Source of the DNA: CAZFVY01 sp964522665
GTDB lineage: Bacteria > Verrucomicrobiota > Verrucomicrobiia > Limisphaerales > CAZFVY01
Assembly (NCBI GenBank): GCA_964522665.1
Contig: CAZFVY010000069.1
Span: forward strand, 1 to 38,844
DNA: 38,844 bases
Direction of reading: 5' to 3'
Below the pieces are notes generated by a model. The model worked only from the letters and a program-made list of their open reading frames with translations. It did no database searches and was not told the DNA's origin. The translations under genes and the position numbers were made by a program. Of this stretch, positions 16,861 through 26,362 are shown piece by piece; position 1 is the stretch's first letter, and every line of letters starts with the position of its first letter.

Positions 16861-18294
16861 TCAGCGGTGATTCCCCGCTTCAACCTGCCGGGAAAGCTTG
16901 ATTCCCAATTTTAAAAGCTTCTGCGCGCCCGCTTCCGAATCGGCCTCCGCGTAAATGCGCAGGATCGGCTCGGTTCCCGAGCCGCGCAGCATCAACCACG
17001 CGCCGTTCTGCGCGATGAATTTGACGCCGTCGTACGCTTTGACTTCGCTCAACTTCGAGCCGAGCAAGTTCTTCGGCGGCCGCGCACGACAGAAATCCAT
17101 TAGCTCCGGGCGCTTCTCCACCGGGAAATGGGCGTCCACACGGGCGTAATGGTGCGGCCCGAATTCCTTCACCAATGTGTGCAATAATTTGGCGATCGGC
17201 TGGCCTTCGGCCGCCAGCATCTCCAGCAGCATCATGCCGGCGAGAATTCCGTCCCGCTCGGGGATGTGGCCCGGGAACCCGATCCCACCGCTTTCTTCAA
17301 AGCCAAGCAAAACGTCGCCGCGCCGCATCTCGGCGCAAACATACTTGAACCCTACCGCTGTTTCCACCAAGGGCAACCCGTACTTCGCGCACATTTTGTC
17401 CACCATCGATGTGGTGGTAAGCGCTTTGACGACCCGTCCCCTGCCCTTGCGGTTGACAATAAAGTGCCGCAAGAGGAGGCAGATCAACTGATGAGTCGAG
17501 AGATACCCGCCCCGCCCATCCATCGCGCCAACGCGATCGGCATCACCGTCGGTGACCAGACAAATATCGTGGGGATGCTTTTTCAGGTAAGCAGCTGACC
17601 GGACATAGTTCCTCGCGATTGGCTCGGGATTGATGCCGCCGAAAAAGGGATCGTGACCACCGTTCAGAGTCGTGACCCGGCAACTGGTTCCCGCGAGCAA
17701 TTCATCGAAACAGCCCGCTCCGACCCCAAACAGCGCGTCGTGGGCGAATCGCAGCTTTGAACCGCCGATCAATTTCATATCCACCAGTTTCCGGATGGCT
17801 CGGTAGTGCGCCGGTCGGATGTCGCGAATCTGAATCAGGCTGGCCTTCTTGGCCTGCTCGATCCCCGTGGCACGAACCGGGTTGCGGTCCAGATACGATT
17901 CAACCGCCTGGCACATCGGCGATTCGGCGGAACCGCCATAATCGGCCTTGAGCTTGAACCCGTTGAAGATCGGCGGATTGTGGCTGGCGGTAATCATGAC
18001 CCCGCCCGCGGCGTCCTGCGCCTTCACCGCGAGCGAGACGGACGGCGTTGGCGTCGGCGTTGAGGTCAACGTCACCTGAAACCCGTTGCCCGCGAGAATC
18101 TCGGCCGTTCGCAACGCGAACTGGTCGGACAGAAACCGGCGGTCGTAGCCGACGACGGCTCGGCGGTCGCGGGCCGTCGCCGTCTCGTTCCAATAATCGG
18201 CGGTCGCCTGCGCCACGCGCTCGACGTTTTGAAACGTAAAGTCCTCCGCGATGACCGCGCGCCAACCGTCGGTGCCAAATCGGATCTGCGACAT
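16861..18294 (-). CDS. Phosphoglucomutase/phosphomannomutase family protein
   Basis: A 477-residue alpha-D-phosphohexomutase that moves phosphate between C1 and C6 of a hexose through a phosphoserine. Visible motifs are FGTDGWR (6-12), the active-site TASHNP with phosphoserine S104, the magnesium loop DGDADR (249-254), the sugar loop GFEESGG and the phosphate-binding RGSGTEPILRIY near the end. Substrate choice among glucose, mannose and glucosamine phosphates cannot be fixed from these motifs. The GFEESGG form is common in glucose/mannose-type enzymes. It lies seven bases after rpe on the same strand and before lepA, so all three probably share a transcript. Confidence 0.94.
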   Translation of the reverse strand: MSQIRFGTDGWRAVIAEDFTFQNVERVAQATADYWNETATARDRRAVVGYDRRFLSDQFALRTAEILAGNGFQVTLTSTPTPTPSVSLAVKAQDAAGGVMITASHNPPIFNGFKLKADYGGSAESPMCQAVESYLDRNPVRATGIEQAKKASLIQIRDIRPAHYRAIRKLVDMKLIGGSKLRFAHDALFGVGAGCFDELLAGTSCRVTTLNGGHDPFFGGINPEPIARNYVRSAAYLKKHPHDICLVTDGDADRVGAMDGRGGYLSTHQLICLLLRHFIVNRKGRGRVVKALTTTSMVDKMCAKYGLPLVETAVGFKYVCAEMRRGDVLLGFEESGGIGFPGHIPERDGILAGMMLLEMLAAEGQPIAKLLHTLVKEFGPHHYARVDAHFPVEKRPELMDFCRARPPKNLLGSKLSEVKAYDGVKFIAQNGAWLMLRGSGTEPILRIYAEADSEAGAQKLLKLGIKLSRQVEAGNHR

Positions 18295-18301
18295 GCCCGG
18301 T

Positions 18302-18973
18302 TTAGTCCTGACGAGTCTGCTCCGCCTTAACGAGCTTCCGCATCTTGGCGACGGCGGCCCGCATGTTGCGATGGGCGAAAAGGCCGGTTCCGCTGACGAA
18401 GGTGTCCGCCCCGGCGCGCGCGCATTCGACGGATGTTTTGAAATTGATACCCCCGTCCACTTCGATGCGGTAGTTCAGACGCTTCTCGCGCCGCCACTGG
18501 GCGGCCTGTTGAATCTTGGGAAGCATCTCCGAGATGAACGGTTGCCCGCCAAAACCCGGGTTGACCGTCATGACGAGGAGCAGATCGATTGCCGCCAGAT
18601 GGGGCAAGACCTCTTCCATTTTGGTCGGCGGATTGATCGCCAGCCCGACCTTTTTATTGAGGGCCTTGATCTTCCAGAGCAACGGCGTCACCTGGCTTCC
18701 CAATTCGACGTGAATAATGATTTCATCCGCCCCTGCCTTCGCAAACGGCTCCAGGAGAATCTCGGGCCGGGAGCACATTAGATGCACGTCGAAAAACGCC
18801 CGTGTTCGGGAGCGAACCGCGCGAACGACTTCTGGGCCAAAAGAAATATTCGGGACAAAATGACCATCCATGATGTCCAGGTGCAGCCACTCGGCCCCGG
18901 ATCGCTCCGCGCGGGCGGCTTCGTCCCCGAATCGTCCGTGGTTCGCCGCCAGCAAAGAAGGCGCAATAATCAT
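18302..18973 (-). CDS. rpe: Ribulose-phosphate 3-epimerase
   Basis: A 223-residue TIM-barrel enzyme that interconverts D-ribulose-5-phosphate and D-xylulose-5-phosphate in the pentose phosphate pathway. Conserved stretches are IIAPSLLAANHGRF at the start, LHLDIMDGHFVPNISFGP (metal and catalytic Asp), MTVNPGFGGQPFI and EVDGGINFKT. Length is standard. It follows ftsH after 151 bases that include a stem-loop, and precedes the phosphohexomutase by seven bases. Confidence 0.97.
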   Translation of the reverse strand: MIIAPSLLAANHGRFGDEAARAERSGAEWLHLDIMDGHFVPNISFGPEVVRAVRSRTRAFFDVHLMCSRPEILLEPFAKAGADEIIIHVELGSQVTPLLWKIKALNKKVGLAINPPTKMEEVLPHLAAIDLLLVMTVNPGFGGQPFISEMLPKIQQAAQWRREKRLNYRIEVDGGINFKTSVECARAGADTFVSGTGLFAHRNMRAAVAKMRKLVKAEQTRQD

Positions 18974-19066
18974 CGGCTAAGGCTAGAGGAAATCTCCGGT
19001 CGGCGGCAAGCTTAAGTGGCGCCTGACCAGCGGGCGCTTCCACAGGCTGTCGCCGGTCGGACATGA

Positions 19067-19085
19067 GGCCGATTGGGCATCGGCC
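19067..19085 (-). other. Stem-loop between ftsH and rpe
   Basis: GGCCGAT-TGGGC-ATCGGCC is a perfect 7-bp stem with a 5-base loop, 40 bases after the ftsH stop on the minus strand. No T-run follows, so it is not a standard intrinsic terminator; it may protect the ftsH 3' end or work as a Rho-linked structure. Confidence 0.4.
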
Positions 19086-19124
19086 AGGCAGATTTGCCGT
19101 CGGAAAAGGCTGCTCTTCGACAGT

Positions 19125-21137
<2,013 letters not shown>

Positions 21138-21251
21138 GTTCGTATTTGATCTGGCCCAAGCTACCATAGCCTTCTGCGGGGCGCAATGACTACCCAGACT
21201 TTGCGGCGCCACCCGGGGTCAGCGAGATGGGGGCCTTACATCGGTCACGAC

Positions 21252-22631
21252 TCAACCGACACGGCTCCAATACCATTTCAACCACCGATTTGTCCGTTTG
21301 TCCAGCTTGAATCGCTCGGATATTCGTAACCCTTCGACCCAAAATAGTTCACCTGCCGAGGTCGCGGCCACCAACAAGCGACGCCGTTTCGCCGCCGGAA
21401 CCTTAAGATTCGTCAGCAAGTCTTGGAGCTTGACGGGCTTTGGCATTCCAATCGGTTGAAACCGATCCCCCGGACGCCAGTGGCGGACACAAATGGCGCC
21501 GCCGACCTTATCGAGGTCAAAAAACTCGCTGCCGGCTTGGAATTTCGGCAGCGGCATTCCCCTCGTTCCAGCCATCACCTGCCAACCCAACCGCATCCCG
21601 TCCCAATCCAGTCTGCCCGCGGGCGGAACGATCTCGACGGGCAGTTCCGCCCGGCTGAAATCAAGCGCTTCAGTTCGTTCCAGCGTGAGACGTCCGACTT
21701 CATCGCGGCTCAGGCGAACTCCCGGGGCAATCGTCTGCGGCTGATCGGCCGATTGACGGAGACGCTCGATCAGTTCAAAGCTCACCTCTGTCCCCAGCGC
21801 GTGCAATTGGGATTGAATTACCTGCCGCTGCACCGCGGGATGCAACGTCTGAAATGGGATGCCCTGCTCGGCCCCTGCGCCGAGCCATGCAGCCGCCGCC
21901 CGAGCCACAAAGTCAGCCTCGGCTCCGATAATCTCCATCGCGCGCAGGGTTGTTTTGTTCAGCGCGGGTTGAAACCGGGCGCGGAGCCGTGGCAACAGTT
22001 CCACTCGGACACGGTTCCGCAAAATGTCAGTATTGGCGTTCGACGAATCGTCTCGATACGGGATTTTCTCGGCGCGCGCGAAGGCCTCCACCTCCACCCT
22101 TTCCAAATCGAGCAGCGGTCGAATCAGGCGCACCCGCGCATCGCCCGGCGAGGGACTGGACCATTTCATCCCGCCCAACCCTTCGCCCCCTGCTCCACGG
22201 AGGAGCCGGAGGAAGAATAATTCGACCTGATCGTCGGCCTGATGGGCGAGCGCGACCGTCGTCATGCCGATCCGTTTCGCCGTCCGCGCGAGAAATTCGT
22301 GACGCGCGACACGAGCGGCCATTTCAAGCGAGGCCTTCGAGGTCTGTTGAATCCGGGCCACGTCGATGGTTTCAGCGACGCACAGGAGGTTTAACGCCGC
22401 CGCTGCCCGCTGGACAAAGCGTTCGTCCTCGTCACTTTCGGAGCCGCGCAAACCGTGATTCAAGTGCGCTACCGCAAGGCGCCACGCGAATTTCCCGGCT
22501 AGTCGGTGGAGAACGTGGAGCAGGACCATCGAATCGACCCCGCCTGACACGCCGATGAGAGCCTTTTGACCGCGCCGCAACAGCCGCTCAATCCGGATCG
22601 AACGTTCGACTTGGGCCACCAGGTCACTCAC
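21252..22631 (-). CDS. tilS: tRNA(Ile)-lysidine synthase
   Basis: A 459-residue N-type ATP pyrophosphatase that attaches lysine to C34 of the tRNA-Ile anticodon, switching it from AUG to AUA decoding. The PP-loop SGGVDS is at 29-34, with AHLNHGLRGSESDEDERFV following, a typical TilS signature. The C-terminal TilS domains are present (RHWRPGDRFQPIGMPKPVKLQDLLTNLKVP). Length suits the multi-domain form. It is upstream of ftsH in the same direction, as in many bacteria. Confidence 0.96.
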   Translation of the reverse strand: MSDLVAQVERSIRIERLLRRGQKALIGVSGGVDSMVLLHVLHRLAGKFAWRLAVAHLNHGLRGSESDEDERFVQRAAAALNLLCVAETIDVARIQQTSKASLEMAARVARHEFLARTAKRIGMTTVALAHQADDQVELFFLRLLRGAGGEGLGGMKWSSPSPGDARVRLIRPLLDLERVEVEAFARAEKIPYRDDSSNANTDILRNRVRVELLPRLRARFQPALNKTTLRAMEIIGAEADFVARAAAAWLGAGAEQGIPFQTLHPAVQRQVIQSQLHALGTEVSFELIERLRQSADQPQTIAPGVRLSRDEVGRLTLERTEALDFSRAELPVEIVPPAGRLDWDGMRLGWQVMAGTRGMPLPKFQAGSEFFDLDKVGGAICVRHWRPGDRFQPIGMPKPVKLQDLLTNLKVPAAKRRRLLVAATSAGELFWVEGLRISERFKLDKRTNRWLKWYWSRVG

Positions 22632-22732
22632 CCGTTCAGGCTAGTGCCTTGCCCCTCCGCGAATCAACACCGGAAGTCGGCCCGGCGGCGACCATCCGTG
22701 GCCCGCCCCGCAAGCGGTACGGCCTGAGCGAG

Positions 22733-24079
22733 TCAGACGCAATTCAAAGGCGCGAAGGCGCGACCGAGAATCGGCGCGCTTGGGGTTTGCAGCCATCCCT
22801 CGAGCAATCCGGCGTAGAGGCAACGGAAGTCAGTGTGATATTTAAGGTCACCATTGACAAGTTGTTCGGGCGCCAGACTCGGAAGCTCGCCGATGAGTCC
22901 AGCCTTCACTTTCGGTCCGACGACGAATAGCGGGGCCGCGGCGCCGTGGTCGGTGCCACCGCTCGCGTTCTCCGCCACCCGGCGGCCAAACTCGCTGAAG
23001 GTCATCAAAACCACTCGCTGAAAATTCCCCTGCGCTTTCAGGTCATCGGTGAAAGCCTTGACCGAATCGCCGAGGTCTCGCAGCAGCCGGTCCTGAGCGC
23101 CGAGTTGATTCGTGTGGGTGTCATACCCGCCTTGGGAAACGTAGTAAACCCGCGTCGGGAGGCCGCCGCCGATCAGACGGGCGATCAAACGCAGGCCGTT
23201 GCCAAACGGGGACCCGGGATAGATCGCTTCGTTTTTCACTTTTCGACTGATGGCCCGAATCTGATCGGAGCTTACCTGGGCGTCCAGCGCGGTACGCTCC
23301 AGGAAGTCAAGGACCGACCCCGGCCGTTTGGCCGAGCCGCTGATCGCGCTGATGCTACCCCCTGAATTGTTCTCGGAATGCCCCTCCATTTCGATTCCAT
23401 CGGCGTGATTGAGTTGCCGATAGAACTGTTCGCTCAGGCCGGTTTCGCCGGGCTGCGGATGCTCGTCGCTCACGAAGCGGTAATTCTCCGGATTCTCCAG
23501 GCTCACTCCAACCGGCTTTGGCCCGGAAAAAGCCTGCGGCATTTGGCGGCCAATATTCACCCCGACGGTTGGATCACTGCCCTGGCACGCGTGGTCGAAA
23601 TAGCGTCCGAGCCAGCCATATTTTTCAAACCGCTCGGAATCGCTCGCGGTCTGCCAGATTTCGGTCGAGCGAAAATGAGAACGATTGGGATTGGGATAGC
23701 CGACGCCCTGGACGATCGCCAATTGTCCAGCGTCGTACAACGACTTGAATCCCTCCATGCCTTCATGCAGGCCCAGTTGGTCATTGAGCTTCAGGACCGA
23801 ATTCGCCGCCACGCCAAGCCGTGGTCGGGCGCGGCGATAATCATCGTTGCTGAACGGGATCACCGTATTCAGCCCATCGTTGCCACCGGCCATTTGGACG
23901 ATCACCAGTATCGGCGAGTCCTTGCCGGTCACGACTTGAGTCGCCGAATTGGCGGCTTCGGCGTGCAGCGCTGCAAATGTCTCAGCGAGGAAAGACGGCA
24001 CGGTCCACGACAGCGCGCCGCCCAGGAGAGTCCCGCGCAGGAATTCGCGGCGGGTATGTAACGGGGATTCTGAGTTCAT
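22733..24079 (-). CDS. DUF1501 family protein, Tat-exported
   Basis: A 448-residue protein of the DUF1501 family, which belongs to the alkaline-phosphatase/sulfatase-like fold but has no proven reaction. The N-terminus has a twin-arginine signal (HTRREFLRGTLLGGA, 8-22), so the protein is likely folded before export. Typical stretches are VIVQMAGGNDGLNTVIPF, a metal-site-like region, and MTFSEFGRRVAENASGGTDHGAAAPLFVVG. DUF1501 genes almost always sit next to a DUF1800 gene, as here (61 bases after it). The pair is abundant in Planctomycetes, Verrucomicrobiota and some Proteobacteria and is suspected of envelope or polymer work. Confidence 0.93.
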   Translation of the reverse strand: MNSESPLHTRREFLRGTLLGGALSWTVPSFLAETFAALHAEAANSATQVVTGKDSPILVIVQMAGGNDGLNTVIPFSNDDYRRARPRLGVAANSVLKLNDQLGLHEGMEGFKSLYDAGQLAIVQGVGYPNPNRSHFRSTEIWQTASDSERFEKYGWLGRYFDHACQGSDPTVGVNIGRQMPQAFSGPKPVGVSLENPENYRFVSDEHPQPGETGLSEQFYRQLNHADGIEMEGHSENNSGGSISAISGSAKRPGSVLDFLERTALDAQVSSDQIRAISRKVKNEAIYPGSPFGNGLRLIARLIGGGLPTRVYYVSQGGYDTHTNQLGAQDRLLRDLGDSVKAFTDDLKAQGNFQRVVLMTFSEFGRRVAENASGGTDHGAAAPLFVVGPKVKAGLIGELPSLAPEQLVNGDLKYHTDFRCLYAGLLEGWLQTPSAPILGRAFAPLNCV

Positions 24080-24140
24080 AGCGGTCTCATCGGTTCAAAT
24101 TCTCTGGCCATTCAATAGGGCCTCGTTGGAGTCGCGTGGT

Positions 24141-25610
24141 TCAAGTCAATTGAAACTCCGGCGTGCTCATGAGCAAGCGAATCGCGTGCCGGATTTCGGA
24201 ATCACCGAGCGTCTCTTGCTTGGCAAGGTATTCCGTAATCGTTTCGCGCTGGGAGGCCTTCAGGGGCGCTTGAAGGAATCGTTTTTCCATCGCCGCCACC
24301 AAGGCGTCGCGGTCGGACCGTTCTTCCGGGTTGAAAAGTTTGGCGACTTCCGCCGGTCCATATGGTCCGCCTGCCAATTGCCCCATTTCCATCATCATCG
24401 CCATGCCGGGCCGATCGGCTACCATCGGAACCGCGTTTCGTCCCAGGACTAACACCGCGGCCAGATTATACCGGTTCAGTAAATTGTTCGTGGTGATCCA
24501 ATTGATACCGCCGTCCCAGCCTTTGACGTTGGGCGGCGCGAACAAATCCTGCCCGAGCAAACGCAGGAGGTTGGTCGCGAGAAACGGCGGCGGCAGGTCG
24601 CGTTCCAGTGTCCGCACGGTGTTGACCATGATTTGCACCGGGCTTTTCACTTCGTTGTTAACCACCGTCGGCGAATAAAACTCCTCGCTCCGAAACATCA
24701 TCCGCAAAAGTGGCTTAAAATTGGATCCGCCGCGCCGGAATTCATCGGCCAGCGCCGTCGTCAAAGCCTCGGATGGCGGCTCGCCCGCGAAGAAGTTCCA
24801 CACCTTTGCGGTAATGAAGCGCGCGGATTGCGGCTGGGCGGCGATCTCATTCATGACGTCCGTTCCCGTCAGATTGCCGGTGCGACCCAGCACGGTCTTG
24901 ATCCCGGTATCGTGAATCGCCCAGCGATACTCGAATTCTTCGCGCACCCGGTTCAGCGTCCAACCGGTTAGCGCGCGGGCGGCTTCGCCAATGTCTTTTT
25001 CCGAATAGTGGCCCTCCCCAAGCGCGAACAACTCCATCACTTCGCGCGCGAAATTCTCGTTCGGATGCTCCTTCCGGCTTTGCGCTTGATCGAGCCAGAC
25101 TAGCATCGCGGGGTCCTTGGCGACCGCCGTCAATAATTCGCGCCAATTTCCGTCGCCCAACCGGCGAAACGTATCGTTCTGGCGCCACATGAAATAAGTG
25201 TCGCGCACTTTCTGCGCGCTCGTCGCGAAGTGGCCGTGCCAGAATAGAACCAGCTTCTCCTGCAATGGGCGTGGCCCCTTCGCCATTCGTTCGAGCCACC
25301 ACTGGCGCAACTCAAGCAGATGAACCTGTTGCGTGCGTTGCTCTTTACGCTGAAGTTCCTTGCGTTGGTCAGGCGGCGCCTGCCGGATCGCGCGCACGCG
25401 TTCCCATCGTTCCGGGTCGGGTTTGGCCCACTCCGGGTCCGGCGTCGGGTCTGGGACCCGATGATAGTCAACCAGTTGCTCGACGGCTTGCTCCCCTCCG
25501 AGCGCTGCCAAATGATTGATCTCCGCTGGCGTGCCGCCAAATCCCGCCCGATTTAGCAGGTGCGCCGCCGTGGCGAAATTCCACTTATCCGTAGCTAATG
25601 GCTTCAGCAT
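24141..25610 (-). CDS. DUF1800 family protein
   Basis: A 489-residue DUF1800 protein of unknown reaction. Family hallmarks include AAHLLNRAGFGGTPAEI near the start, LFWHGHFATSAQKVRD, ENFAREVMELFALGEGHYSEKDI, ARALTGWTL and PPNVKGWDGGINWITT. No clear signal peptide is visible with this ATG. It is the upstream partner of the DUF1501 gene (61-base gap) and the first gene of a long minus-strand run that continues into tilS and ftsH. Its upstream region is shared with the divergent blaI promoter. Confidence 0.93.
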   Translation of the reverse strand: MLKPLATDKWNFATAAHLLNRAGFGGTPAEINHLAALGGEQAVEQLVDYHRVPDPTPDPEWAKPDPERWERVRAIRQAPPDQRKELQRKEQRTQQVHLLELRQWWLERMAKGPRPLQEKLVLFWHGHFATSAQKVRDTYFMWRQNDTFRRLGDGNWRELLTAVAKDPAMLVWLDQAQSRKEHPNENFAREVMELFALGEGHYSEKDIGEAARALTGWTLNRVREEFEYRWAIHDTGIKTVLGRTGNLTGTDVMNEIAAQPQSARFITAKVWNFFAGEPPSEALTTALADEFRRGGSNFKPLLRMMFRSEEFYSPTVVNNEVKSPVQIMVNTVRTLERDLPPPFLATNLLRLLGQDLFAPPNVKGWDGGINWITTNNLLNRYNLAAVLVLGRNAVPMVADRPGMAMMMEMGQLAGGPYGPAEVAKLFNPEERSDRDALVAAMEKRFLQAPLKASQRETITEYLAKQETLGDSEIRHAIRLLMSTPEFQLT

Positions 25611-25836
25611 ACCACCTGATTAGACGGTGGGCGCCCCCGCAAGGTTGCAAGGTTTCTGCGCGCGCGAAAGAATTAGTTCGTCGGTTCCCCGTGGTTAGCC
25701 CAAGCTCCATAAGACCCGCCGAAGGCTTTATGACGGACGTTCGTCCTGGCAGGCCTGGGGGGCCGCGCGAGGCTGCCTCCATTGATTTTCGCCTGGGGCA
25801 GCCCCACCCCCACCTCCGCGCGCTCAGTCGTCTTAC

Positions 25837-25889
25837 AATATATACGTTTGTCTTTTTTCTGTTGACATGAATACGAGCGTATATATATT
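25837..25889. promoter_or_regulatory. Candidate BlaI operator dyads
   Basis: AATATATACG (25837-25846) and CGTATATATATT (25878-25889) form an inverted repeat around the blaI promoter. A tighter dyad ATACG-AG-CGTAT (25871-25882) lies between the -35 and -10 boxes, so a dimer bound there would block polymerase. BlaI/MecI repressors are known to bind short dyads in their own promoters; the link here is inference. Confidence 0.45.
25862..25889 (+). promoter_or_regulatory. Sigma-70 promoter for blaI-M56 operon
   Basis: A perfect -35 box TTGACA (25862-25867), a 16-base spacer and TATATT (25884-25889) as -10. It faces blaI, about 75 bases upstream of its ATG. It is the best promoter match I found in the window. 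Confidence 0.7.
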
Positions 25890-25963
25890 ACCGGGCATGT
25901 TCGCCGCCTGTTCCGCCCATTCTTTCACGCGTTGTTGAATCGCCACGCCATCACTTGCCAACT

Positions 25964-26362
25964 ATGCCGGACCTCAATCTGCCTGACGCCGAGCGCGACG
26001 TGCTGGCTTGCGTCCACCGTTTGGGTGGAGCCACCGCGAGCGCCGTCCGCGCGGCGCTGCACGCCTACCGTCCGATGAGCCACGGCGCCGTCGTGACGCT
26101 GCTTAAACGGCTCGAAGCCAAACGGCTGCTAACTCGTCAGAAGGCGCCCACGGGCAAAGCTTACGTCTATCAGCCAACCAGGAATCATGGCGCCAACTTT
26201 CGCGGATTGATCAAAGAGATGTTGCAACGAGTGTTTCACGGTGACGGCGTCGCGTTGGTGGCGTCGCTGTTTGAGACCAAGGCGCCGAGCGCCGCGGAGG
26301 TGGAGAAACTGCAGGAAATGCTGAATGATCTGCGGCGACGAAGAAAGAAGGGAGAGCCATGA
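25964..26362 (+). CDS. BlaI/MecI-family transcriptional repressor
   Basis: A 132-residue winged-helix repressor. The DNA-binding part covers about 5-75, with ERDVLACVHRLGGATASAVRAAL as first helices and TLLKRLEAKRLLTRQK as recognition helix and wing. The C-terminal dimer part includes LVASLFETKAPSAAEVEKLQEML. In the staphylococcal proteins, as I recall, an Asn-Phe bond in this region is cut on induction; the aligned bond here appears to be L102-F103, so the classic scissile site is not kept, although an N78-F79 pair exists elsewhere. I used ATG 25964 rather than a TTG at 25955. The stop overlaps the M56 gene start by ATGA. Probably regulates its own operon. Confidence 0.93.
   Translation: MPDLNLPDAERDVLACVHRLGGATASAVRAALHAYRPMSHGAVVTLLKRLEAKRLLTRQKAPTGKAYVYQPTRNHGANFRGLIKEMLQRVFHGDGVALVASLFETKAPSAAEVEKLQEMLNDLRRRRKKGEP

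Larger units (their letters stand above)
25611..25963. other. 353-base divergent intergenic region between DUF1800 and blaI
   Basis: The only stretch above 300 bases without a gene. The half near DUF1800 is GC-rich and holds a short perfect palindrome, TGGGGCAGCCCCA (25794-25806). The part at 25831-25890 is sharply AT-rich and holds a promoter facing blaI and repeated ATACG half-sites. I see no conserved reading frame in it. Confidence 0.7.

Noticed and set aside
25794..25806. Palindrome TGGGGCAGCCCCA as a terminator
   Set aside because: It lies upstream of both divergent genes, has almost no loop and no T-run, so it does not end a transcript.
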